From positions 1 to 64,000 of the forward strand of contig PHBD01000011.1 in NCBI GenBank assembly GCA_002841865.1: DNA of 64,000 nt. Direction: 5' to 3'. The notes below the pieces were generated by a model. It worked only from the letters and a program-made list of their open reading frames with translations. It ran no database searches and was not told the DNA's origin. The stretch is from Deltaproteobacteria bacterium HGW-Deltaproteobacteria-19 (lineage in GTDB: Bacteria > Desulfobacterota > Syntrophia > Syntrophales > PHBD01). Position 1 is the stretch's first letter. Each line of letters starts with the position of its first letter. This document shows positions 34,556 through 41,476 of this stretch, one piece after another. Both the position numbers and the translations under genes were made by a program.

Positions 34556-36091
34556 TCAGACCCCATCCTCCGCCTTCAGGCTGAGGAAGATGGCGGACAG
34601 GATGACGTAGGCCAGGGCGATCATGTACGGCTGATTCGAGCCGGCTTCCCAGGGAAGGTAAATCTCGCCCGTGGGCAGGATCGAGTGGATGAAGCCGAAG
34701 AGGCTGAAAACAGCGCAGAGAAAGGCGCACAGGGCCGCCGGGCGCGGCTTCCGATCGATGAGAAACGCCACGACGCTTCCCCAGAGCAGGCCGGTCAGGA
34801 TGAAGCCGTTGCTGAGGACGGTCAGCGTCTGGAACATCGTCTGAAGGCGCGCCGGAAGCGCGTTCGGGTTGACCTCCAGGGCGCCCAGGAACTGGCCCAG
34901 GATGATGATCACGAGGTTGGCGACGACGGGCAGGAAGCTCATGCTGACGGCGGGTGAATGGGCGTCGGGGGCCTCCCGGTAGGCCTGGCGGATGATTTCC
35001 AGGCCGATGAAGATGAAGATCGGGGCCAGGACGGCCCGCGGGATGAGGCCCACAATCAGGGACAGGAGGCCGACGACGGAGCCGATGCCGATGAGGAGGC
35101 CCGTCAGGAGGGTGTACCAGTGGGTTGCCCCCATCTTCTTGTAGGCCGGGTGGCCGATGTAGGGCGTCGTCTGCGCTACGCCGCCGAAAAACGAGGCGAC
35201 GAGGGAGGTAACGGCCTCCGTCAGCAGGATGTCCCGGGTCCTGTAATCGTCCCCCGCCAGGCGGGCGCTTTCCGTGTTGTTGATCCCGCCGATGATGGTC
35301 AGGATCGCGAAAGGAATGGCGATGGGCAGATACTGGATGCTCTGGGGCAGGCTCTTTAGAAAGGAAAGCGAGAAGACAGGGATACAAAGAGACATCTCGA
35401 AGCTCGGGGCCTTGAACTCCGGGATGTATCCGCCGTAACCGAGTGCGAAATGGAGGGCCGATCCCAGGACGACAGCCAGGAGGATGCCGGGAATCCGCCC
35501 GGGCAGTTCCATCCGGCCCAGGAGGGCGGCGAAGATCAGCCCCAGGGCCACCATGCCCACCACGACCTCGTTGAATATCTCCAGAAGCGGCAGAAAACCC
35601 AGCAGGAGGAGCCCGATGCCGGCGAGGGAGCCCAGGATGCCGGCGGTGGGGACGATGCGCTGCACCCAGGCGCCGAAGAACGACATCGCCACCTTGGCCA
35701 GCCCGATCATGAAGAGGGTGGCCATGCCGATCTGCCAGGTCAGCTCCGCGTTCTTCGTGGCGATATAGGCGGGTCCCAGGACGGCGTAGACGAGGCCGAT
35801 GCTGGAGGGAGTGTCGAGGCCCAGGGGCATGGCCGTGACGTCGGTCCGTCCGGTCTTTCTCCTCAGGCGGACGGCCAGCCATGTGTAAACGAGATCTCCG
35901 AAAAAGACGCCGATGGCCGTCCCGGGGATCATCCGCTTCAGGATGATCTCCGCGGGGTAGTTGAAGGTGAACATCAGGATGGCGCTCATGAAGACGAGAA
36001 CGCCCACGTTGTCGAGGAACAGGGCCAGGAAGGCCGTGGTCTCGCCCCAGAAACGGCTCCTGCGGTGTGCTCCGTTTTCAGGATTGGTCAT
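34556..36091 (-). CDS. Xanthine/uracil (NCS2/AzgA-like) permease
   Basis: A 511-residue integral membrane protein with about 12 hydrophobic segments. Family-like regions include FLALFLDNVGVLVFMSAIL, TAMPLGLDTPSSIGLVYAVL, IIGGINNTESARLAGDDY and SFFGGVAQTTPYIGHPAYK. NCS2 permeases import purines or pyrimidines with protons. The gene stands alone and converges on the radical SAM gene. There is no purine-binding leader that I can recognise. The exact substrate is not predictable from sequence. Confidence 0.83.
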   Translation of the reverse strand: MTNPENGAHRRSRFWGETTAFLALFLDNVGVLVFMSAILMFTFNYPAEIILKRMIPGTAIGVFFGDLVYTWLAVRLRRKTGRTDVTAMPLGLDTPSSIGLVYAVLGPAYIATKNAELTWQIGMATLFMIGLAKVAMSFFGAWVQRIVPTAGILGSLAGIGLLLLGFLPLLEIFNEVVVGMVALGLIFAALLGRMELPGRIPGILLAVVLGSALHFALGYGGYIPEFKAPSFEMSLCIPVFSLSFLKSLPQSIQYLPIAIPFAILTIIGGINNTESARLAGDDYRTRDILLTEAVTSLVASFFGGVAQTTPYIGHPAYKKMGATHWYTLLTGLLIGIGSVVGLLSLIVGLIPRAVLAPIFIFIGLEIIRQAYREAPDAHSPAVSMSFLPVVANLVIIILGQFLGALEVNPNALPARLQTMFQTLTVLSNGFILTGLLWGSVVAFLIDRKPRPAALCAFLCAVFSLFGFIHSILPTGEIYLPWEAGSNQPYMIALAYVILSAIFLSLKAEDGV

Positions 36092-36387
36092 GAATCAACC
36101 TCTCGTTTGCGGCCGGGCCCGATCTCAGGAGAATTTTTCCGGAACTGCTTTTAACCTGTCCCGGAACGATTTGTCATCCGTAAAGTGGGTGCGGGCCCTT
36201 TCCTCGATCATGGACATGATTTTTTCTCGATGAAGCCCTTGACCGGAAGTCAAGCGGCAGACCGGGTGGTTGCAGAGGGAAGAGCACCGGATTTGCTGGT
36301 GGGGTTTCTTCGATGAGGAAGGATAGGATGGCTGTTTTCTGAAAAGCGTTTCACCGGCTCAAGGAACGATATGCATCCCGGTGGAGA
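36092..36387. other. Intergenic region upstream of the permease
   Basis: About 300 bases without a gene. The only feature noticed is CTTGAC-CGGAA-GTCAAG at 36238-36254, a 6-bp inverted repeat about 150 bases upstream of the permease ATG that could be an operator. Confidence 0.3.
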
Positions 36388-36429
36388 AGAAAAAAGACGG
36401 TCACGACCCCCCTTCCTTTCGTGACCGTC
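36388..36429 (-). terminator. Rho-independent terminator closing the Cys-rich array
   Basis: A perfect 10-bp stem, GACGGTCACG (36396-36405) with CGTGACCGTC (36420-36429), is followed on the minus strand by six T (36395-36390). It lies 41 bases after the last array gene, the only clear terminator seen in the array. Confidence 0.9.
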
Positions 36430-36469
36430 TTTGCAGAACCTGTTTAGTAGAAATATCGGACTTTTTGGA

Positions 36470-36874
36470 TCATTTCCACCCAAACGTACAGGTCTGGGTG
36501 GTGTTTCCATTTTCGTCCTTGCTTTCTACAACACCTTTCCCCAAAACGTCATTGACGTCAACCCACCCGTGTTTTGCGACATCGACTCGACAAACACCTT
36601 TACTGCTCCAGGTAAAGACGTCTACGTACCCTCCCTTCCCCGGTCGGCATTCATGGTTCCCTGCATGGATCTTCCAGTCATTATGGCAGAACCAGCCGCA
36701 GTAAAAGTTAACGATGATCTCTCTCGCATCTGTTTTGTTGTAAAAGCAGGATGCCTCGGCGTCTTTGGGGATCATCATGGTTCCCGTCATCAGGAAGATG
36801 GCGATGATCGCCGCCCACATGGTTCCGTTCTCCGGCAACCCCCGACGGACAGTTTTTGTCAATGCATTCTTCAT
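36470..36874 (-). CDS. Exported six-Cys array protein A
   Basis: A 134-residue protein, the last of eight tandem paralogues. The leader (hydrophobic AAIIAIFLMTGTMMI) ends in AEA before SC, so signal peptidase I cleavage after residue 41 is likely. The mature part of 93 residues has the six array cysteines: SCFYNK, CGWFC, CRPGKGG, GVC and TCTFGW. VAKHGWVDV and VESKDENGNT are the other family motifs. It is most similar to copy B (CGWFCHNDWKIHAG in both). The ribosome site is AAAGGAGAG. No family is recognised; a small disulfide-bonded beta-rich extracytoplasmic protein is the inference. Confidence 0.8.
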   Translation of the reverse strand: MKNALTKTVRRGLPENGTMWAAIIAIFLMTGTMMIPKDAEASCFYNKTDAREIIVNFYCGWFCHNDWKIHAGNHECRPGKGGYVDVFTWSSKGVCRVDVAKHGWVDVNDVLGKGVVESKDENGNTTQTCTFGWK

Positions 36875-36984
36875 GACTCGACTCTCCTTTTCGCTGCCTT
36901 CGTTCCGAGTCGGACAGACTCAGTCCGTTCAACCGAACGGAGACAATCTTGAAAGCTGGCATCCATACGAGGGAACATCTTTTG

Positions 36985-37010
36985 CCCGCTTGGACGTGAT
37001 TTCAAGCGGG
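36985..37010. other. Hairpin between array genes B and A
   Basis: CCCGCTT (36985-36991) pairs with AAGCGGG (37004-37010). On the minus strand it is followed by CAAAAG, not a T-run, so it is more likely an mRNA structure between the cistrons than a terminator. Confidence 0.3.
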
Positions 37011-37019
37011 TATAAAAAT

Positions 37020-37421
37020 CTACCAATCCAATACGCATGTCTGAGTCGTGTTTCCATTATCGTCTTTGCTTTCAATAACGGCTTTACTCGAAACATCATG
37101 GACCTCGACCCAACCGTGTTTTGCAACATCGACTTGACAATACCCCTGACTGCTGGAGGCGAAGACGTGCACGAACCCTCCCTTCCCCGGTCGGCATTCG
37201 TGTCCCCCTGCATGGATCTTCCAGTCGTTATGGCAGAACCAGCCACAGTAAAAGTTAAACGTTACATCCTTTTTGTCCGTTTTGTTGTAAAAGCAGGATG
37301 CAGCGGAGTCCTTGGGAAGAATCATGGTTCCCGTTAACAGGGTGATGACGAAGACAGCCGTCCACATTGTTCCTGTCCTTCGCAATCCGCCGCCGACTGA
37401 TTTCGGAAAGATGTTTTTCAT
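37020..37421 (-). CDS. Exported six-Cys array protein B
   Basis: A 133-residue paralogue. The ATG at 37421 is chosen because AAGGAGGATCGAGCC precedes it, as in other copies; the in-frame extension to 37484 overlaps gene C. The signal peptide ends in SAA before SC. Cysteines lie in SCFYNK, CGWFC, CRPGKGG, YC and TCVLDW. The KHGWVEV and ESKDDNGNT motifs are kept. It starts 25 bases after the stop of gene C, so the two are in one transcript. Function unknown. Confidence 0.8.
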   Translation of the reverse strand: MKNIFPKSVGGGLRRTGTMWTAVFVITLLTGTMILPKDSAASCFYNKTDKKDVTFNFYCGWFCHNDWKIHAGGHECRPGKGGFVHVFASSSQGYCQVDVAKHGWVEVHDVSSKAVIESKDDNGNTTQTCVLDW

Positions 37422-37446
37422 GGCTCGATCCTCCTTATTCCGGATC

Positions 37447-37872
37447 TCATGGGGTAGGGGTCGGCTTATCTTTATGCCAGTCAAATGTGCATGTCCGTGT
37501 TATGTTTCCATTGTCGTCTTTGCTTACGACAACGCCCTTGTCTCCGGCATGAGTGACTTCAACCCAGCCGTGTTTTGCAACCTCGATGTCGCAACTGTTC
37601 AATTTTTCAGAAGGCCTGATGGTTGCTATTCCTCCCTTTCCCGGCCTGCACTTATGCTGATCGGGGTTGATCGTCCACTTGTTCCCGCAGAACCAGCCGC
37701 AATTGAAGGATACTGCGATATCGCCGTCCGCTTTGTTGTAGAAGCAGCATGCCTTGGCGTCTCTAGGGATCATCATGGCACCTGTTATCAGGGAGACGGC
37801 GATGACCGCCACCAACATCGTTCCTTTCATTCGCAACCCTCGACTCATTGCTTTCAATAATATGTTTTTCAT
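37447..37872 (-). CDS. Exported six-Cys array protein C
   Basis: A 141-residue paralogue with a signal peptide ending in AKA before CC. The mature domain has an extra adjacent cysteine (CCFYNK) plus CGWFC, CRPGKGG, SC and TCTFDW. KHGWVEV and VSKDDNGN are present. A short Pro/Lys tail (HKDKPTPTP) extends past the usual FDW end and is unique in the array. AGGAGGATCGAGCC precedes the ATG. Confidence 0.8.
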   Translation of the reverse strand: MKNILLKAMSRGLRMKGTMLVAVIAVSLITGAMMIPRDAKACCFYNKADGDIAVSFNCGWFCGNKWTINPDQHKCRPGKGGIATIRPSEKLNSCDIEVAKHGWVEVTHAGDKGVVVSKDDNGNITRTCTFDWHKDKPTPTP

Positions 37873-38195
37873 GGCTCGATCCTCCTCTTTCGTTCCGCGT
37901 CAGCCAAATCCAATTCATTCGGCCTTTCGTTGATATTCTCATATCCGGCATCGACGTTGGTGGGTATGCATACCCGTTTTGTCGAGATAACCGGCAACTG
38001 TTAACCGTTCTTTGAAAAGAGGTTCTGGCTTTGAATCGATCTTGAATGAAAAGTTCAAATATCTTGCCCGCCGGACGCTCAATGGCGGTTTCGATTGCCA
38101 GGAGATTGGAGACGGCCACGGCCCCGCCTTATGCCTCGTGGCCGTCTCCACAACAATCAGTGTACTCGGGACGCCGGGCAGCAGTTCTACTGAGA
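37873..38195. other. Gap between array genes D and C
   Basis: No gene is supported in these 323 bases. The region holds a strong hairpin (38109-38150, listed separately). It also holds the leader of gene C, which may therefore have its own promoter, though none was pinpointed. Confidence 0.4.
38109..38150 (-). other. 13-bp perfect stem-loop after array gene D
   Basis: GGAGACGGCCACG (38109-38121) pairs perfectly with CGTGGCCGTCTCC (38138-38150) over a 16-base loop, 46 bases past the stop of gene D. No T-run follows on the minus strand. It may stabilise the 3' end of an upstream transcript or act as a terminator that lacks the usual tail. Confidence 0.45.
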
Positions 38196-38606
38196 CTAAT
38201 GCCAATTGAAATAGCATTTGTTGACGACGACACCATCGGCATTTTTGCTTTCCACTCGACCCTCACCACCTGGAGGATAGGCATGGGTGACGTCAACCCA
38301 GCCATGCTTTTCAACAGGTATATTGCAGAAATCAACACCTCCGATGCGCCTGACGTTCGCAACCCCTCCTTTTCCCGGCCGGCACTTGTGTTCCCCGGGT
38401 TCGAGAGTCCAGACGTTTCCGCAGAACCAGCCGCAGTTGAAGGAAATATGTATCTTGCCGTCACTCTTGTTGTAGAAGCAGCATGCCTCGGAGTCCCCGG
38501 AAATCAGTATAGTTGCCGCGATCAATACAATCGCAAAGGTAACCATCCACATTGCTCCTCTGTTTCCCAACCGTTCGCAGATTGGTTTCGACAATTCATG
38601 CTTCAT
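38196..38606 (-). CDS. Exported six-Cys array protein D
   Basis: A 136-residue paralogue. The ATG at 38606 has AAGGAGGATCGAACC upstream; the longer frame to 38735 is not supported. The leader ends in SEA before CC. The mature domain has CCFYNK, CGWFC, CRPGKGG, FC and KCYFNW; the last motif is slightly changed from CxFDW. EKHGWVDV is kept, but the loop before VESK is longer (HAYPPGGEGR). Function unknown; same disulfide pattern as the rest of the array. Confidence 0.78.
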   Translation of the reverse strand: MKHELSKPICERLGNRGAMWMVTFAIVLIAATILISGDSEACCFYNKSDGKIHISFNCGWFCGNVWTLEPGEHKCRPGKGGVANVRRIGGVDFCNIPVEKHGWVDVTHAYPPGGEGRVESKNADGVVVNKCYFNWH

Positions 38607-38741
38607 GGTTCGATCCTCCTTCCCAGTGATTTCACTCCGTGTCAAACAGCCCGTTCTGCTCGACTCTGCTCGACAAGACGGAGGTGTTTTGCAGCCCGGC
38701 ATCGGTAAATTGCCTGTGTTATTGAGTAGCGTCACAGTTCC

Positions 38742-39146
38742 TTATTTGCCCCAGTCGAACTCGCACACATTGGTCGTGTTTCCATTTTCATCTTTGCTTT
38801 CCGCAACGCCTTTATCCTGAACATGATAGACGTTGACCCAGCCATGTTTTGCAACCGGCAGAAGCTCACAAGGATCCTTTTTGTTATGGTAGAGGGTAAC
38901 GTATCCTTGTTTTCCCGGCCGGCATTTATGTTTTCCAGGGCTGAGATCCCAGACGTTCCAGCAGAATACGCCGCAGTCAAACTTGACCGTGATTTTGTCA
39001 TCCGCCGAGTTGTAAAAGCAGCACGCCTCCGATCTCACAGGGATCGTCAGGTATCCCGCAATCAGCGCAACGGCGATGATAACCGTCCACATCGTTCTCT
39101 TCTCTCGTATCCACCAACAAACCGGTTTCGACAATCTGTTCATCAT
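38742..39146 (-). CDS. Exported six-Cys array protein E
   Basis: A 134-residue paralogue starting at tandem ATG codons (39146, 39143) behind AAAGGAGGATCGGGCC. The leader ends in SEA before CC. Cysteines occur in CCFYNS, CGVFC, CRPGKQG (the last Gly-Gly is Gln-Gly here), PC and VCEFDW. AKHGWVNV and ESKDENGNT are conserved. Lysine content is higher than in its neighbours. Function unknown. Confidence 0.78.
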   Translation of the reverse strand: MMNRLSKPVCWWIREKRTMWTVIIAVALIAGYLTIPVRSEACCFYNSADDKITVKFDCGVFCWNVWDLSPGKHKCRPGKQGYVTLYHNKKDPCELLPVAKHGWVNVYHVQDKGVAESKDENGNTTNVCEFDWGK

Positions 39147-39281
39147 GGCCCGATCCTCCTTTCCGCTGCCTTCATTTGCCGGTGGACCATCATCCTGTCT
39201 GCAGCGCAACCATGTTGCCCTCGGAATCCGGTGTCGGCAAAGAGTCGGCTCTACTGAAAAATGCCGTCTCGTTGTTCATCA

Positions 39282-39701
39282 TCACCAGTCAAAGGTACAG
39301 GTTTGAATCGTGTTTCCGTTTTCATCTTTGTTTTCCACAACGCCCTTGTTCATGCCCTGAGCCGAAACATGATGGACCTCGATCCAGCCGTGTTTCTTAA
39401 CCCACATGTACCAGCATGCATGGTAACCATGTTTGGATTTCGAGATCGTCTCGGCATTTCCTCCCTTTCCCGGCCGGCAGGCGTGATCTCCGGGTTCAAT
39501 ATCCCAGTCGTTCCAGCAGAATACGCCGCAGCTAAAAGTAACGTGAATCTTCGTGTCGGTATAGTTGTAGAAGCAACATGCTTCGGTGCTCTTGGGAAAC
39601 ATTACTGTTCCTGCGATCAAAGCCATGGTGATGAATGCCATCCAAATCACTCCCTTGTTTCGGGGCCCTCTACAGACTGGATTCAACAATGTGTCCTTCA
39701 T
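39282..39701 (-). CDS. Exported six-Cys array protein F
   Basis: A 139-residue paralogue. The signal peptide ends in TEA before CC. Mature cysteines are in CCFYNY, CGVFC, CRPGKGG, AC and TCTFDW. KKHGWIEV and ENKDENGNT are kept, with two extended loops (a His/Tyr/Trp-rich one before KKHGW and AQGMNKG after it). The upstream element at 39785-39795 is shared with G and H. AAAGGAGGATTGGGCC precedes the ATG. Confidence 0.78.
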   Translation of the reverse strand: MKDTLLNPVCRGPRNKGVIWMAFITMALIAGTVMFPKSTEACCFYNYTDTKIHVTFSCGVFCWNDWDIEPGDHACRPGKGGNAETISKSKHGYHACWYMWVKKHGWIEVHHVSAQGMNKGVVENKDENGNTIQTCTFDW

Positions 39702-39784
39702 GGCCCAATCCTCCTTTGCTGTGCTGGTGTCTTCTGTCAGATAAACTCAATCTCCGTGCTGCGATTATAGAATGGATCAATTCA

Positions 39785-39795
39785 TGCCGGTGGCA
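39785..39795 (-). promoter_or_regulatory. Palindromic upstream element of array gene F
   Basis: Plus-strand TGCCGGTGGCA. It lies 84 bases upstream of the F start codon within a block of about 75 bases homologous to the regions before G and H. On the minus strand a TATAAT follows 21 bases after the TTGCCA that overlaps it, aligned with TAAAAT and TGCAAT in the other copies. Confidence 0.45.
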
Positions 39796-39808
39796 ATGCT
39801 TGTTCATT

Positions 39809-40213
39809 TCATTTCACCCAGTCGAACGTACAGGAATCGATGACGTTGGCGTTATCATCTTTGCTTAGGACGAGGCCTTTGTTTCCTGTACGGGTTACTT
39901 CAACCCAACCATGTTTCTTGACGGTAGAGATATCGCATGTCTGTCCTGCCCTCCTGATCGTCGCGTCTCCCCCTTTTCCCGGGCGACACTTATGCTCCCC
40001 AGGCTCTAAATGCCATGTATTTCCACAGAAAACCCCACAACTGAATTCTGCATCGATGCCTCCCTTGTCCACCAGGTTATAGAAGCAGCATGCTTCGCTG
40101 ACCCGCGGTGCGAGTCCGATTCCAACAACAATGGCCATGACAATAATTGTCGCCCACACCCACTGCTTTCTTTCCAACCGGCTGTCGCTCTTTGTCATCA
40201 ACACGTTCTTCAT
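39809..40213 (-). CDS. Exported six-Cys array protein G
   Basis: A 134-residue paralogue, recent sister of H. The first 34 residues differ from H at only two positions, and the upstream DNA is nearly the same, while the mature domain differs widely. The leader ends in SEA before CC. Cysteines lie in CCFYNL, CGVFC, CRPGKGG, TC and SCTFDW. KKHGWVEV and LSKDDNAN are retained. GGAGGATTGAGCC precedes the ATG. Function unknown; the pattern resembles diversifying exported peptides. Confidence 0.8.
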   Translation of the reverse strand: MKNVLMTKSDSRLERKQWVWATIIVMAIVVGIGLAPRVSEACCFYNLVDKGGIDAEFSCGVFCGNTWHLEPGEHKCRPGKGGDATIRRAGQTCDISTVKKHGWVEVTRTGNKGLVLSKDDNANVIDSCTFDWVK

Positions 40214-40810
40214 GGCTCAATCCTCCATTCCGATGATTTGTCTTCTGGTGTACAAACTCAATCTTCCTGATGCGATTTTAGAATAGATCATTTCATGCCA
40301 GTGGCAATGCTTGTTCATTTCATAGGTAGAGTAGGTGCTCATCCGGTTTCGGTTGTAAAGTTGGAGAGATGTAATGCTATGGGGGAGAGAGGGGTCAAAA
40401 AAGAAAAGATTGTCCTTCTGTTGAATCCGGTGATCCTGTGGCCAGGCCGCTCGATTTCGTTTCATCTTGGAAGTCCTTTGTCTCGATCCTGTTTTCCCGA
40501 TGGCCACTAGATAGAGAACCCCATGATTCATTTGGATGCAGGTGAAATCGACGCACCTGATATGGCCTGGCTGCGCCGATTTCAATCCCCTCAACAGATC
40601 ATGACAATTCGGGTGCTCCGGTGACGGCACAAGCAGTCTTCTTCGATGTACCTCAATCTTCCCGGATCATTTGTCATTGGATGGCCTGGAAGTTCCCGCA
40701 GCGAACATCGTCATTCGATTGCCCGAGATGACAGTAACAGTCCGGGGTGCGGCTCAGTGCCATCTTTTTCCAGTTTCCGGTGCCAATCCGAAAACACCTG
40801 GGGCAACCGC
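40214..40810. other. Gap between array genes H and G
   Basis: No gene or decayed array copy was found on either strand in these 597 bases. The first 230 or so bases (to about 40445) are a repeat of the region upstream of H (41228 to about 41460), including the palindromic element at 40296-40306. The remainder shows nothing recognisable. Confidence 0.5.
40296..40306 (-). promoter_or_regulatory. Palindromic upstream element of array gene G
   Basis: Plus-strand TGCCAGTGGCA, a perfect 5-1-5 palindrome, 83 bases before the G start codon. The counterpart before H keeps the symmetry with paired base changes, which supports function as a protein-binding site. Confidence 0.5.
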
Positions 40811-41227
40811 TTATTTAACCCAGTCGAACTCACAGGCATCAATCCTTTGGCCGTTCTCATCTCTGCTGGCGACAAGGGCTTTGCGTCCTGAAACGGTTAC
40901 TTCAACCCAACCATGTTTCGCGACGCTTAAGCCGCGATCGCAGAACTGTGACTTCCGATTGATCGTCACGTGTCCCCCTTTCCCCGGGCGACACTTGTGC
41001 TCTCCCGGCCATAAATCCCAAGTATTCCAACAGAATAATCCGCACTCGAACTCAACTTTGAAGTTTCCCTTAGGCTGGCCGGTCACCTTGTTATAGAAGC
41101 AGCTTGCTTCGCCGACCCGCGGCATAAGACCGATTCCGGCAACAATGGCCATGACAATAATTGTCGCCCACACCCATTGCTTTCTTTCCAACCGGTTGTC
41201 GCTCTTTGTCATCAACACGTTCTTCAT
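40811..41227 (-). CDS. Exported six-Cys array protein H
   Basis: A 138-residue paralogue and first gene of the array in transcription order. The leader ends in GEA before SC. Cysteines are in SCFYNK, CGLFC, CRPGKGG, FC and ACEFDW. AKHGWVEV and ASRDENGQ are kept. The N-terminal loop (VTGQPKGNFKVE) is longer than in G. AAAGGAGGATTGAGCC precedes the ATG. About 250 bases separate it from the upstream Tat-exported flavodoxin gene on the same strand. Confidence 0.8.
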   Translation of the reverse strand: MKNVLMTKSDNRLERKQWVWATIIVMAIVAGIGLMPRVGEASCFYNKVTGQPKGNFKVEFECGLFCWNTWDLWPGEHKCRPGKGGHVTINRKSQFCDRGLSVAKHGWVEVTVSGRKALVASRDENGQRIDACEFDWVK

Positions 41228-41309
41228 GGCTCAATCCTCCTTTCCGGTGATTTGTCTTCTGGTGTACAAACTCAATCTTTCTGATGCGATTGCAGAATAG
41301 ATCATTTCA

Positions 41310-41320
41310 TGCCGGCGGCA
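41310..41320 (-). promoter_or_regulatory. Palindromic upstream element of array gene H
   Basis: Plus-strand TGCCGGCGGCA, a 5-1-5 palindrome, 83 bases before the H start codon. Relative to the site before G both arms changed together (A to G on one side, T to C on the other), leaving the symmetry intact. Confidence 0.5.
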
Positions 41321-41476
41321 ATGCTTGATTATCTCGTAAGTATGGTAGGTGCTGATCTGTATACGGGCGTGAATATGGGTGGATACGATGCTATTGGGGA
41401 AAGGGGAATGGGAAAAGGAGTGGCTTATAATGCTGTCGAATTCTGCGATTGCATGGCCTGGCCCGCGTCTCCGGTT

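Noticed and set aside
40217-40630. A 137-codon frame between array genes H and G as a possible ninth copy
   Set aside because: It contains none of the family motifs (CFYN, CRPGKGG, KHGWV) and no signal peptide.
36470-41227. The array as CRISPR, integron cassettes or an insertion element
   Set aside because: The repeats are protein-coding units with uneven spacing. No integrase, transposase, attC-like site, terminal inverted repeat or Cas gene was seen.
36470-41227. The array proteins as lipoproteins, since a Cys follows the signal peptide in several copies
   Set aside because: The residues before the Cys are A-E-A, S-E-A, A-K-A or T-E-A. These do not fit a lipobox, and three copies have Ser at that place. 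Signal peptidase I is more likely.
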